Source: Bacteroidota bacterium
GTDB lineage: Bacteria > Bacteroidota > Bacteroidia > Chitinophagales > Chitinophagaceae
Direction: 5' to 3'
Assembly (NCBI GenBank): GCA_947460175.1
Contig: CANHGW010000006.1
Span: 39,569 to 103,568, forward strand
DNA length: 64,000 bases
Under the pieces are notes generated by a model. The model was not told the origin of the DNA and made no database searches. It was given only the letters and a program-made list of their open reading frames with translations. Of this stretch, positions 52,871 through 61,972 are shown piece by piece; the stretch's first letter is position 1, and each line of letters opens with the position of its first letter. A program made the position numbers and the translations under genes.

Positions 52871-54307
52871 TTGAAAGCACTTCACAAATTTATCATTAAA
52901 GCATTTCTGCCACCTTTCATAGGTGCATTTATGGTGACATGGTTTATTTTTATCATGCAATTTATGTGGGTGTGGATTGATGAGTTTATAGGGAAGGGGC
53001 TCGATGTTTTGACCATCGTAAAATTTCTAGGATTGTTATCAACTACCTTAGTTCCAATTGCATTGCCATTAGGCATTTTGTTTGCAGCTATTATGACCTA
53101 TGGTAATCTAGGAGAGACCTCTGAGTTGGTGGCCGTAAAAGCTTCGGGTATTTCTATTGCGCGTTTTACTCGTCCCTTATTTGCATTTATTGTGCTTATT
53201 ACTACTGCGTCTTTCTTTTTCAATAATTATGTAATACCTCTTGCACAGCTAAAAGCTACAAGACTGTTGTATGATATTCAAAATAAAAAACCAGTAGTTG
53301 CCATTAAGCCAGGTACTTTTTACAAGGATATTCCAAATCATGTGATTTATATATCAAGTAAGGACAATGATGGTAAAACTGTGCATGATATAAAAATATA
53401 TGACCATATTTCTGGCAGAGGAAATGATAAAATTACCATGGCAGAAAAGGGTAAAATGTATGTTTCAGACGATAAGCGATATCTTATTTTTGAACTTGAA
53501 AATGGATGGCGATATGAGGATAAAACTCCTAAGGGAGTAGATGAGCATGAGCAAATACGACTTGGATTTAAATATTGGAAAAAAGTATTTGATTTGAGTG
53601 ATTTTAAAATGCCTCAAACAGATGAAAGTTATTTCAAAAATCTAAAAGCAGTGATGTCTGTAGGACAAATATTGAATGTAGTAGATACAACAAAATTATT
53701 GATTAGGAAACAATATGACGCTACAAAGGATTTACTTGTAACAGGATTATTGATGGCTCGAAGAGATACTATACGAATTAAAAAAACAATGCCTCAGTCT
53801 CAATCATTGGGAATAGAAGTATTAAAAAGGGTCCCTGACACATTACGAACGAGAGTATTATCAACCGCCGAAATCAATGCAAGAAGTATAAAAAGTATGC
53901 TTGAGGTGAATAAGCAGAATATCAAACTTCAACGGATGAGTTTAACAGAAAATATGATAGAAATTCATAAGCGATTTACATTGCCAAGTGCATGTATCTT
54001 TTTATTTATAATAGGCGCAGCACTTGGTTCTATCATACGTAAAGGTGGTTTAGGATTGCCATTTATTGCGGCTGTTATATTTTTTGTTATTTACTATTTC
54101 ATGAATACTGTGGGTGAAAAAATTGCACGTGAAATGATTGTTCCTGTTTATGTTGGTTTGTGGTTTCCATCATTTGTTTTGGCTGTTATTGGCGCATTTT
54201 TACTATACAAAGCCAACAATGATTCTCCTCTTATGAATAAAGAATGGTATTTTAGAATGGGGCAAAAATTTATCAAATTTATTAAACCAACAAAGAAAAA
54301 GGCTTGA
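52871..54307 (+). CDS. LptF/LptG family LPS export permease (YjgP/YjgQ)
   Basis: Membrane permease that, with LptB, extracts lipopolysaccharide and passes it to the periplasmic Lpt bridge. The 478-residue chain has three N-terminal helices (LPPFIGAFMVTWFIFIMQFM, FLGLLSTTLVPIALPLGILF), a large periplasmic beta-jellyroll (about 120-330), and three C-terminal helices (FLFIIGAALGSIIRKGGLGL, FFVIYYFMNTVGEKIARE). TTG start at 52871 is the only codon giving the complete first helix. Whether it is LptF or LptG cannot be decided. It leads an operon with PAP2 and kdsB, which fits LPS assembly. Confidence 0.9.
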   Translation: MKALHKFIIKAFLPPFIGAFMVTWFIFIMQFMWVWIDEFIGKGLDVLTIVKFLGLLSTTLVPIALPLGILFAAIMTYGNLGETSELVAVKASGISIARFTRPLFAFIVLITTASFFFNNYVIPLAQLKATRLLYDIQNKKPVVAIKPGTFYKDIPNHVIYISSKDNDGKTVHDIKIYDHISGRGNDKITMAEKGKMYVSDDKRYLIFELENGWRYEDKTPKGVDEHEQIRLGFKYWKKVFDLSDFKMPQTDESYFKNLKAVMSVGQILNVVDTTKLLIRKQYDATKDLLVTGLLMARRDTIRIKKTMPQSQSLGIEVLKRVPDTLRTRVLSTAEINARSIKSMLEVNKQNIKLQRMSLTENMIEIHKRFTLPSACIFLFIIGAALGSIIRKGGLGLPFIAAVIFFVIYYFMNTVGEKIAREMIVPVYVGLWFPSFVLAVIGAFLLYKANNDSPLMNKEWYFRMGQKFIKFIKPTKKKA

Positions 54308-54321
54308 GCTGATTTATATTT

Positions 54322-54990
54322 ATGAGCATGACCAATACCTTTATTAACACAATAAAAAATAATTTATTTTTTTTAGTACCGTTTGTTATATGGCTTGTGG
54401 TAGGTGGAATATTATTAGCTACCAATAGTCAGGAAACACTTTTTTTTGGTGTAAATAGTTACAATAATCATTTTTTAGATCATGTAATGACAGTATTGAG
54501 TGGATATGGGCGTGGTGATTGTATACCCATTATCTTATCTTCTTTGTTATTAATACCTGCCATGCGAAATCGATATTACATTACCACTGCATTATCCTTT
54601 GCGATCATTATTCCTCTTATAATATATTACCTGAAATTATTTTATGGTTGTTCAAGACCATTGATTGAATATGGGATTGAGCGTGTACATACTGTACCAT
54701 GGCTAGATAATGCATTTTACAATAGTTATCCTTCAGGTCATACTATAGGAGCATTTGGTTTCTTTTTGATTTTAAGTTTATTTATACCTAGAATACAAAA
54801 AGCATGGTCTGTCCTTTTTTTTATACTTGCATTAGGCTGTGGATATTCTCGTATGTATTTAGGCCAACATTTTTTTAAAGATGTTTATGTAGGAAGTATT
54901 GTAGGAGTTGGAATTGTGTTTATTTTGTATATTGTAACAGAAAGTTTTCATTTGAAAAGATTATCTTCCAATGAATCAAACCAAAAGTAA
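54322..54990 (+). CDS. PAP2 family membrane phosphatase
   Basis: A 222-residue polytopic phosphatase with the three acid phosphatase motifs: KLFYGCSRP (C1, KxxxxxxRP), SYPSGHTIGAFGFF (C2, PSGH) and SRMYLGQHFFKDVYVGSIVG (C3, SRxxxxxHxxxD). It has about six helices. Homologues remove phosphate from undecaprenyl diphosphate, lipid A or phosphatidic acid. The position between an LPS export permease and kdsB makes a lipid A or undecaprenyl carrier role plausible, but the substrate is inferred only. It overlaps kdsB by 20 bp. Confidence 0.9.
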   Translation: MSMTNTFINTIKNNLFFLVPFVIWLVVGGILLATNSQETLFFGVNSYNNHFLDHVMTVLSGYGRGDCIPIILSSLLLIPAMRNRYYITTALSFAIIIPLIIYYLKLFYGCSRPLIEYGIERVHTVPWLDNAFYNSYPSGHTIGAFGFFLILSLFIPRIQKAWSVLFFILALGCGYSRMYLGQHFFKDVYVGSIVGVGIVFILYIVTESFHLKRLSSNESNQK

Positions 54991-55720
54991 AATAATAGCG
55001 CTTATACCTGCGCGTTTGGAATCAACTCGCTTGCCAAGAAAGTTGTTGAAAAGACTGGATGGCAAATCGATTATCGTACGAACGTATGAAGCAGTAGTAG
55101 AAACGAATTTGTTTGATGATGTAATCGTGGTTTGTGACGATCAACTTTTGGTACATGAAATTGAGATGAAAAATGGTAAAGCGGTATTGAGTAATAAAAA
55201 CCATGAAAGTGGAAGCGACCGCATAGCAGAAATAGCAAGTGAATTGGATGCAGACATTATTATCAATATACAGGGTGACGAGCCATTTATTGAAAGAGAA
55301 GCACTTCAGAAAGTAATTGACTTGTTTCAACATCCCGAGGTTGAAGTTGCTACATTAAAAAAGAAAATTACAGATATTGAACAAATCAATAATCCAAACT
55401 GTGTAAAAGTGGTTACTACTTCAAATGGGAAAGCACTGTATTTCTCTAGGGCACCTATTCCATATGATAGGGATCAATTAGGTCATGCGACATATTATCA
55501 GCATATAGGAGTGTATGGTTTTCGTAAGGATGTATTATTGAAATTTACAAAAATGCCTCCTTCGGAATTGGAAATGATTGAAAAGCTTGAAAATTTGAGA
55601 ATGTTGGAGAATGGAATACAAGTTTTCCTAGCGGAGGTAAATCATATTGGTATTTCGATTGATACCGAAGAAGATTTTATAAGAGCAGAACAATTTATTT
55701 CTGCATCAAAAATGGAATAA
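54971..55720 (+). CDS. kdsB: 3-deoxy-manno-octulosonate cytidylyltransferase
   Basis: Activates Kdo as CMP-Kdo for LPS inner-core assembly. The 249-residue nucleotidyltransferase has IALIPARLESTRLPRKLL (CTP loop, residues 8-25), VVCDDQ, SGSDRIAEIA, INIQGDEPFI (metal-binding Asp), YFSRAPIPYDRD and HIGVYGFRKDVL, all KdsB landmarks. Length matches E. coli KdsB (248). ATG at 54971 lies inside the PAP2 gene end, so translation is probably coupled. Third gene of the LPS-related operon. Confidence 0.96.
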   Translation: MNQTKSKIIALIPARLESTRLPRKLLKRLDGKSIIVRTYEAVVETNLFDDVIVVCDDQLLVHEIEMKNGKAVLSNKNHESGSDRIAEIASELDADIIINIQGDEPFIEREALQKVIDLFQHPEVEVATLKKKITDIEQINNPNCVKVVTTSNGKALYFSRAPIPYDRDQLGHATYYQHIGVYGFRKDVLLKFTKMPPSELEMIEKLENLRMLENGIQVFLAEVNHIGISIDTEEDFIRAEQFISASKME

Positions 55721-55767
55721 ATCACCACAAATCACTTTTTTTATTACTATTTACTTCAATATATTTA

Positions 55768-55775
55768 TACTTTTG
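55768..55775 (+). promoter_or_regulatory. -7 promoter box of the pigment-type operon
   Basis: TACTTTTG matches TAnnTTTG and lies 20 bases upstream of the first gene of the operon (ATG 55796). Confidence 0.55.
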
Positions 55776-55795
55776 TTGAAAATGAGCGTTTATCT

Positions 55796-57043
55796 ATGAA
55801 ATCAACAGATGTATTGGTCATTGGAGCCGGCCCTGCTGGTACAATTGCGGCTTCTATTATAAAGCAAGCAGGATTTAATGTAATTATTGTTGAGAAGTTG
55901 AAATTTCCTAGGTTTGTCATTGGAGAAAGTTTATTGCCTCGATGTATGGAAGCATTAGAGGATGCGAGATTTTTAGATGCAGTGAAAGCTAAAAATTTTC
56001 AAGAGAAATTTGGTGCAAAATTTGTTCTCGATGATCAAATCTGTGATTTTAATTTTACTGATCAACATACCGAGGGGTGGAAATGGACATGGCAAGTACC
56101 TCGAGCAGAATTTGATATGACGTTAGCAGATGAATGTGTAAGAATGGGCATTGAAGTGAATTATGAAAAAGAAGTTGTTGCAATTCAAATAAATGATGAT
56201 GAAAGTTCAATTACCACAATTAGAAATGTAGATGGTAGCGAGGAACAAATTAAAGCACGTTATATTGTGGATGGTAGTGGATATGGAAGAGTTATACCAA
56301 AATTATTTAATCTAGAAAAGCCAAGTAGTCTGCCGGCCCGTCAAACCTTATTTACTCATTTTGAGGATGTGAATAGAGCAACAGTAGCACAAGAACCGAA
56401 TCGAATTACAATTTATATTTACAATCAACAGACTTGGATTTGGGTTATACCTTTTAGCAATGGAAATACATCTGTAGGTTTTGTTGGATTTCCTGAATTT
56501 TTTGCATCCTTAGAAGGAACACCTGAAGAGAAATTAACATACCTCATCAACTCGCACCCAGAATTAAATGAACGATTTGGCAATGCTAAGATGCAGTTTG
56601 AACCACGTGAAATACATGCATGGAGTGTGACAACGGATAAATTTTATGGTGATGGATTTGTACTGACTGGAAATGTTACTGAGTTTTTAGATCCGGTGTT
56701 TTCGAGTGGTGTTACATTGGCGGCCGTTTCAGCTCAAAATGCAGCAAAATTGGTCGTTAAAAAATTACAAGGTGAAGCTGTAAATTGGCAACAAGAATAT
56801 ATGGATGTTTGCATGAAAGGAGTAGAAGTATTCCGCACATTTGTAATGGCTTGGTATGATGGAGATTTGCACAATATATTTTTCTCCAAGAATCAAAATC
56901 CTGCTATGCGTGAACAAATATGTTCTGTATTAGCAGGTTATGTATGGGATGAGTCGAATCCATTTGTCACCAATCATCAGAAACAAGTGAAGGCCCTAGC
57001 GAAATTTATTAGAGAAACTCAACTCGAAAACGAAATAGGCTAA
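55796..57043 (+). CDS. Halogenase-like FAD-dependent oxidoreductase
   Basis: A 415-residue flavoprotein. FAD-binding GAGPAG is at residues 10-15, GESLLPRCMEAL follows, and QQTWIWVIPF (about 218-227) contains the WxWxIP motif of flavin-dependent halogenases. GNVTEFLDPVFSSGV is the second FAD motif. Related proteins occur in flexirubin gene clusters, where they are thought to modify the aromatic ring; halogenation is possible but cannot be asserted from the motif alone, because non-halogenating relatives keep WxWxIP. First gene of a nine-gene operon with its own promoter. Confidence 0.85.
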   Translation: MKSTDVLVIGAGPAGTIAASIIKQAGFNVIIVEKLKFPRFVIGESLLPRCMEALEDARFLDAVKAKNFQEKFGAKFVLDDQICDFNFTDQHTEGWKWTWQVPRAEFDMTLADECVRMGIEVNYEKEVVAIQINDDESSITTIRNVDGSEEQIKARYIVDGSGYGRVIPKLFNLEKPSSLPARQTLFTHFEDVNRATVAQEPNRITIYIYNQQTWIWVIPFSNGNTSVGFVGFPEFFASLEGTPEEKLTYLINSHPELNERFGNAKMQFEPREIHAWSVTTDKFYGDGFVLTGNVTEFLDPVFSSGVTLAAVSAQNAAKLVVKKLQGEAVNWQQEYMDVCMKGVEVFRTFVMAWYDGDLHNIFFSKNQNPAMREQICSVLAGYVWDESNPFVTNHQKQVKALAKFIRETQLENEIG

Positions 57044-57073
57044 TTTTTCAACTATTTCTGATTCTAATTAATT

Positions 57074-57676
57074 ATGAGTTTATCCATTATCAATTATCTT
57101 CTTATTCGCAATAACGAAATCAACCTTCAAGGAAGCAATGTTTTTAAATCGGAAGGGAATTCGGATGAATTTATTCAACTTGCATACAAGCATTTTGGCA
57201 TTGCCTATCCAAAATTTTATAAAATGGATACATTGAGTAAAATCGGGTTGGTAGCTTCCGAACTATTATTGAATGGTCACAACAAAGAAACATTAGACCC
57301 CTTTCAAAAAGGAATGATTTTTCAGAATACGCAATCATCGCTGATGACTGATAAAAAGTATGCTCATACCATTGCTGATATTCCTAGTCCAGCATTATTT
57401 GTGTATACCTTGCCCAATATCGTTATGGGGGAAATAGCGATTCGGAATGGTTTTAAAGGAGAAAATACGTTTTTTGTGACTGAACAATTTGATGCACAAC
57501 AATTGGTAGTATATTCAGATTTGTTATTTAAAAAAGGAGTTGTATCCCAATTATTATGCGGCCGGATTGAATATACAACACAGAATCAAGATGTATTTCT
57601 TATGCTAATCGAAAATGAAGATAACCCATTACTAGAATTTAATATTCAAAATTTAAATCAAATATACTCTGCATAG
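57074..57676 (+). CDS. Ketosynthase-like protein (KS N-terminal-like domain)
   Basis: A 200-residue soluble protein with KS-like text FYKMDTLSKIGLVASELLLN and SPALFVYTLPNIVMGEIAIRNGFKGENTFFV, resembling the stand-alone beta-ketoacyl synthase-like domain (Ketoacyl-synt_2 type) of aryl-polyene and flexirubin loci. It lacks a Cys-His-His triad and is half the normal KS length, so it should not condense acyl chains; a structural or scaffold role is inferred. Encoded 30 bp after the flavoprotein and 50 bp before the active ketosynthase. Confidence 0.75.
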   Translation: MSLSIINYLLIRNNEINLQGSNVFKSEGNSDEFIQLAYKHFGIAYPKFYKMDTLSKIGLVASELLLNGHNKETLDPFQKGMIFQNTQSSLMTDKKYAHTIADIPSPALFVYTLPNIVMGEIAIRNGFKGENTFFVTEQFDAQQLVVYSDLLFKKGVVSQLLCGRIEYTTQNQDVFLMLIENEDNPLLEFNIQNLNQIYSA

Positions 57677-57726
57677 CCTAATGCCAAATAAGTCTTACTT
57701 TTACAGAATAATAAAACAATATAACA

Positions 57727-58929
57727 ATGAATCATTCGGTATGGATTAGTGGATTAGGAGTTATCTCATCCATTGGTATGAATACAAATGAAAATATTGA
57801 TTCCTTGCGAAATGAAAAAAGTGGTGTAGGGTATCCAGAATTTTTACATACGTTGCACAAAAAGGATTTCCCAGTTTGTGAAATTAAAAAATCAAATGAC
57901 GAGTTAGCTGAAATTGCCGGTATGAGAAAAGAATTGCCTCGTACTACTTATCTTTCTTCTATAGCTGCTCAAGAGGCAATCAAAGATGCAGGTATTCAAC
58001 TAGAGGGTTCATCTTTTAGAATCGGCTTTATCTCTGCAAATACCTTAGGTGGTATGGATACAAGTGAATTTTTTTACGAAGAATTTTTAAAAGACAATAC
58101 ACAAGGACATCTGCGACAAGTTATCAATCATGAATGTGGATCTATTACCGAACTAGTTGCAAAGCATCTTGGGATAAGACATTTTGTAACTACGATAAGT
58201 ACGGCATGTTCGTCTTCGGCTAATTCGATCATACATGGAAGTCGAATGATTAAACATGATATGTTAGATATTGTAATTGCTGGCGGTGCTGATGCATTAT
58301 GTCGATTCACATTAAATGGATTTAATACACTGATGATATTAGATACAGAACCTTGTAAACCTTTTGATGAAAATAGAAAGGGATTAAACTTAGGCGAGGG
58401 TGCTGGTTATGTAGTACTTGTGAGTGATAAAGTTAAAACAGCATTAGGTTTAAAAACCTATGCCAAAGTAAGTGGCTATGCCAATGCCAATGATGCATTT
58501 CATCAAACAGCTTCTTCACCCGAAGGGAATGGAAATTATTATGCCATGAGCCAAGCGCTTGAAATGAGTGGTCTCAACACAAATGATATTGATTATATCA
58601 ATGCACATGGTACAGGTACCTCCAACAATGATTCGAGTGAAGGTATTGCTATTGAGCGATTATTTGGTAATACAATTCCAATGGTTAGTTCTACAAAAGC
58701 GAATACGGGACATACATTGGGTGCCTGTGGAGGTATTGAAGCAGTTTACTGTTGTATGGCTATGAGTCAGAATATTATTTATCCTAGTTTGCGCATTTCA
58801 ACACCAATCAAAGAGTTGAATTTCATACCCGTTGCCTCTTTGATTGAATCGCACGACGTTAAACATGTGATGAGTAATTCATTTGGATTTGGAGGAAATT
58901 GTACATCACTTATCTTTAGTAAAGCATAA
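57727..58929 (+). CDS. Beta-ketoacyl-ACP synthase (FabF type), catalytically complete
   Basis: A 400-residue thiolase-fold ketosynthase for decarboxylative condensation of malonyl-ACP with a growing acyl chain. The full triad is present: Cys161 in STACSSSANS, His294 in NAHGTGTSNND and His329 in ANTGHTLGACGG. LNLGEGAGYVVL and the C-terminal SNSFGFGGNCTSLIF are further KAS hallmarks. The following gene is a partner without these residues, so this looks like the KS-alpha half of a KS/CLF heterodimer that builds the polyene chain of an aryl-polyene or flexirubin-type pigment (inference from the locus). Confidence 0.92.
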   Translation: MNHSVWISGLGVISSIGMNTNENIDSLRNEKSGVGYPEFLHTLHKKDFPVCEIKKSNDELAEIAGMRKELPRTTYLSSIAAQEAIKDAGIQLEGSSFRIGFISANTLGGMDTSEFFYEEFLKDNTQGHLRQVINHECGSITELVAKHLGIRHFVTTISTACSSSANSIIHGSRMIKHDMLDIVIAGGADALCRFTLNGFNTLMILDTEPCKPFDENRKGLNLGEGAGYVVLVSDKVKTALGLKTYAKVSGYANANDAFHQTASSPEGNGNYYAMSQALEMSGLNTNDIDYINAHGTGTSNNDSSEGIAIERLFGNTIPMVSSTKANTGHTLGACGGIEAVYCCMAMSQNIIYPSLRISTPIKELNFIPVASLIESHDVKHVMSNSFGFGGNCTSLIFSKA

Positions 58930-58935
58930 TTTTAT

Positions 58936-59979
58936 ATGGCAGTATTTATCAATGGTATAGGTAGTATTTCAGGACAGCTTTTTGATACTAGACATTCCTT
59001 ACAAGAATTTGAAAGTCATGATACGAATAGAATAACATGCAAAGAGCCTGATTATAAAGACTTAGTTCCTCCTATGCAATTAAGACGTATGAGCAGAGTA
59101 GTTCGTATGGGTGTTGCCTCTGCTAAAGCTGCATTGAAAGATGCAGGTATTGAAAAGCCAACTATTATTACTATGGGCACTTCCTATGGCTGTTTGGCTG
59201 ATACAGAAGTGTTCTTAAGCAAATTGTTGACACAAGATGAAACAATGCTAACGCCTACATCGTTTATACAATCTACACATAATACGGTGAGTGGTCAAAT
59301 CGCTTTGATGATAGGTTGCCACGGTCATAATTTTACGTATGTACATCGTGGTCATTCTTTTGAAACTTCATTGCAGGAAAGCATCATGTGGTTGAACGAA
59401 CAAGAGGATATCAATGTATTGATAGGTGGTGTGGATGAAATGACAATGCATTCATTTGAAATCATGTCTCGCTTTGGTACGTTTAAAAAGGAACACGATG
59501 CATTCGATATACCTTCAGAAGGTACTATTGCCGGTGAAGGTGCCAATATGTTTGTAGTAAGTAATCAACAAAACGATCATACTTATGCTGAAGTATTGGA
59601 TGTTTGTATGTGTATGACTGAAGATGTATCAACTCAACTCGATCATATACTATCAAAAAATAATTTGAATGCGAGCGATATAAATGTATGTTTTGTTGGT
59701 GTAAATGGTGATAATCGATATGATGAAGAAATATTTAATAACGTAAGCTCATTAAGCAATGCAACCTTTGCAGGATTTAAAAAGTGGTGTGGGGAGTATC
59801 CTACAAGCGGTGCATTTGCATTGACATTGGCATCTACCATGTTGTATACTAAGCATTTGCCTGAGCAATTTATTCTATCAAATTCAAAACAACCAACTGA
59901 TTTTAACTATGTGTTGATTTATAATCATTACAAAAATCAATATCATTCCTTTACTTTACTTAAGAAGTTGTCGAATTGA
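58936..59979 (+). CDS. Chain-length-factor-like ketosynthase partner without catalytic triad
   Basis: A 347-residue thiolase-fold protein. It keeps KS framework segments (RRMSRVVRMGVASAKAALKD, PTSFIQSTHNTVSGQIALM, EGTIAGEGANMFVV) but lacks the nucleophilic Cys: the elbow reads YVHRGHSFETSL instead of TxCSS. The HGTGT His is replaced by VNGDNRYDE and the GHTLGA His by GEYPTSGAF. It is shorter than a normal KAS (about 410). This is the pattern of a KS-beta/chain length factor. It begins 6 bp after the active KS, and its stop overlaps the next start (TTGA). Confidence 0.85.
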   Translation: MAVFINGIGSISGQLFDTRHSLQEFESHDTNRITCKEPDYKDLVPPMQLRRMSRVVRMGVASAKAALKDAGIEKPTIITMGTSYGCLADTEVFLSKLLTQDETMLTPTSFIQSTHNTVSGQIALMIGCHGHNFTYVHRGHSFETSLQESIMWLNEQEDINVLIGGVDEMTMHSFEIMSRFGTFKKEHDAFDIPSEGTIAGEGANMFVVSNQQNDHTYAEVLDVCMCMTEDVSTQLDHILSKNNLNASDINVCFVGVNGDNRYDEEIFNNVSSLSNATFAGFKKWCGEYPTSGAFALTLASTMLYTKHLPEQFILSNSKQPTDFNYVLIYNHYKNQYHSFTLLKKLSN

Positions 59980-60719
59980 AAAAGAGTCTTTACATATTTT
60001 TAATTTCGTTGTTGATTTTTTCAGTTGGGATATATTATCTCCATTTATCTTGGTGGCTTTTATTAATCCCTTGTTTAAATTTTATTTTTGATTTAGTATT
60101 TGGAGCGATTTATATTCAAAAAAACTTTTACGTTGATTCTGTCAATAATCTACAGTCATCCAAGCAACGAGAAATATGCCTCACGTTTGATGATGGGATT
60201 CATGCTGATTTAACTCCTAAGGTCTTAGATATTTTAAAACAAAAAAATGTGAAAGCCATTTTTTTTCTCATTGGAAAAAATATAATAGGGAATGAAGCCA
60301 TTTTAAAAAGAATGTATGATGAGGGGCATCAAATAGGAAACCATAGTTATGAACACACTTTTTGGTTTGATATGAAATCATCCAATGCAATGCTAGAGGA
60401 AATTGAAACAACAACACAATTAATAAATTCAATTATCGGGAAACAAATTGCATTATTCAGACCGCCCTATGGTGTTACGAACCCAAATCTAGCCAGGGCT
60501 ATTAAGAAATCTGGTCTTCAAAGTATTGGATGGAGTTTGCGTTCGTTTGATACAACAGCTAAATCAACTACACAATTGCTTACTAAGCTCAAACTGGAAA
60601 CAAAAGCTCAAGATATTGTTCTTTTGCATGATCGCTGTGAAATTACAGTGAATGCTTTAACAGAATATATAGACTTTTGTCAAGAGAGAGGATTTACATT
60701 TGTAACTTTGAAATCCTAA
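59976..60719 (+). CDS. Polysaccharide deacetylase (NodB-type) membrane protein
   Basis: A 247-residue carbohydrate esterase family 4 protein. Two N-terminal hydrophobic segments (YIFLISLLIFSVGIYYL, WWLLLIPCLNFIFDLVFGAI) are followed by the NodB domain: CLTFDDGIHADLT (motif 1, TFDDG), IGNHSYEHTFW (motif 2, HSxxH), LFRPPYGVTN (motif 3, RPPYG) and VLLHDRCE (motif 5 LHD). Members of this family occur in flexirubin-type loci with no proven role. The TTG start overlaps the preceding stop codon by four bases, so translation is coupled. Catalytic residues look complete. Confidence 0.88.
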   Translation: MKKSLYIFLISLLIFSVGIYYLHLSWWLLLIPCLNFIFDLVFGAIYIQKNFYVDSVNNLQSSKQREICLTFDDGIHADLTPKVLDILKQKNVKAIFFLIGKNIIGNEAILKRMYDEGHQIGNHSYEHTFWFDMKSSNAMLEEIETTTQLINSIIGKQIALFRPPYGVTNPNLARAIKKSGLQSIGWSLRSFDTTAKSTTQLLTKLKLETKAQDIVLLHDRCEITVNALTEYIDFCQERGFTFVTLKS

Positions 60720-60720
60720 T

Positions 60721-61356
60721 ATGAAATCAGTCTATTATTTTATTTTTGCATTATTTTTTTCATTTCAATTACACGCTCAAGTTGCAGGCTATTTACCTGT
60801 AAAAGATATTACATCATTTAAAGAAAAATTTTCAGCCGCGTCTCAGAAAATCAATTCTATTGAAAGCGATTTTTCTCAAACGAAGAATTTAGCCATGCTA
60901 AAAGAAAAAATGATTTCCAAGGGTAAGTTTTATTACAAACGAGCTAACAAGGTGAGAATTGAATATACCAAACCTTATAGTTATTTAATGGTGTTGAATA
61001 ATAATGACATGAAAGTAAAGGATGAGCATAAGACTTCTAATTATAACACTCGCTCAAATAAAATGATGCAGTCTATCAATTCTATTATGCTAGATTGTAT
61101 GAGAGGAACTGTATATAATAATAAAGAATTTTTGACATCAGTTTTTGAAAGTAACAAAGAGTATCTTCTTGTCATGATGCCATCAACATCTGTCATGAAA
61201 AAAATGTTTTCGAAAATTGAGGTTTATTTAGACAAATCTGATTACAATGTTGTTCGACTTAATATGATTGAGAATGGTGGTGATAATAGCATGATGAGTT
61301 TTACCAATCGTACAATGAATAAAATAATGGATGATGCTCTTTTTAGTACGAAATAG
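60721..61356 (+). CDS. LolA-like outer-membrane lipoprotein carrier
   Basis: A 211-residue periplasmic protein: signal MKSVYYFIFALFFSFQLHAQ, then a LolA-fold domain (INSIESDFSQTKNLAMLKEK, SKGKFYYKRANKVRIEYTKP, YSYLMVLNNNDMKV) that typically holds acyl chains in a half-barrel. Cluster-specific LolA paralogues are standard in aryl-polyene/flexirubin loci and are thought to carry the pigment or lipid to the outer membrane. It starts 1 bp after the deacetylase stop and overlaps the next gene by 26 bp. Confidence 0.85.
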   Translation: MKSVYYFIFALFFSFQLHAQVAGYLPVKDITSFKEKFSAASQKINSIESDFSQTKNLAMLKEKMISKGKFYYKRANKVRIEYTKPYSYLMVLNNNDMKVKDEHKTSNYNTRSNKMMQSINSIMLDCMRGTVYNNKEFLTSVFESNKEYLLVMMPSTSVMKKMFSKIEVYLDKSDYNVVRLNMIENGGDNSMMSFTNRTMNKIMDDALFSTK

Positions 61357-61972
61357 TTTGTTTGGATGTTTATTGTTTTTTTGTAGTTCAGTTTTCGCGC
61401 AGGCCACTCTTGTCGAATTGCAACCAAAATTCGAATCAGTCAAGTACAGAGCTTCCATCGATGTATTGAATAAACATTTAAGCGGTATATTGATATTTAA
61501 AACGCAAGAAGATAGTAGTATTCGTTCGGTATTCATCAATGAAATGGGGGTTACATTTTTTGATATTACATTCTATCAAGATCGGTATATATACAGTTCC
61601 ATCATGGAAAGTATGGATAAAAAAGCTGTGAAAATTTCCTTGGCAAAAGACTTGGGAATGATATTGATGAGAGGGATTTATATAGTAGAAAGTAGAAAGT
61701 TCAAGGAAAAAGGAAATAAAGACAAGCAAGTTTTAGGTTGTAAGTCAAATACATTTACATTTAAATTAAAAAGAAAGGGAACGGTAATGTATTGTGCAAA
61801 TCAACACTCGACTGAATTTCCGTTGATTTATAATTATGGCAAAAAAGAAAAATCAGTTATTACGATTTCTCAAAACTATTCTGCAGAAAGTATCCTGCCA
61901 GATAGTATTTTTGTAGAGCATCATAAAGTCCATTTTACTATAAGCCTAAAACAATTTCATGCTACTGAATAA
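61331..61972 (+). CDS. Exported protein of unknown function in the pigment-type operon
   Basis: A 213-residue protein with a signal peptide (SLFGCLLFFCSSVFAQ after a short N-terminus). The mature part is beta-rich: LNKHLSGILIFKTQEDSSIR, VFINEMGVTFFDITFYQD, ESMDKKAVKISLAKDLGMIL, then LKRKGTVMYCANQHS near the end. Two Cys in the mature part could pair. I do not recognise a named family; similar small periplasmic proteins sit next to LolA paralogues in pigment loci, so a shared transport task is inferred. Overlaps LolA by 26 bp and the dehydratase by 14 bp. Confidence 0.7.
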   Translation: MMLFLVRNSLFGCLLFFCSSVFAQATLVELQPKFESVKYRASIDVLNKHLSGILIFKTQEDSSIRSVFINEMGVTFFDITFYQDRYIYSSIMESMDKKAVKISLAKDLGMILMRGIYIVESRKFKEKGNKDKQVLGCKSNTFTFKLKRKGTVMYCANQHSTEFPLIYNYGKKEKSVITISQNYSAESILPDSIFVEHHKVHFTISLKQFHATE

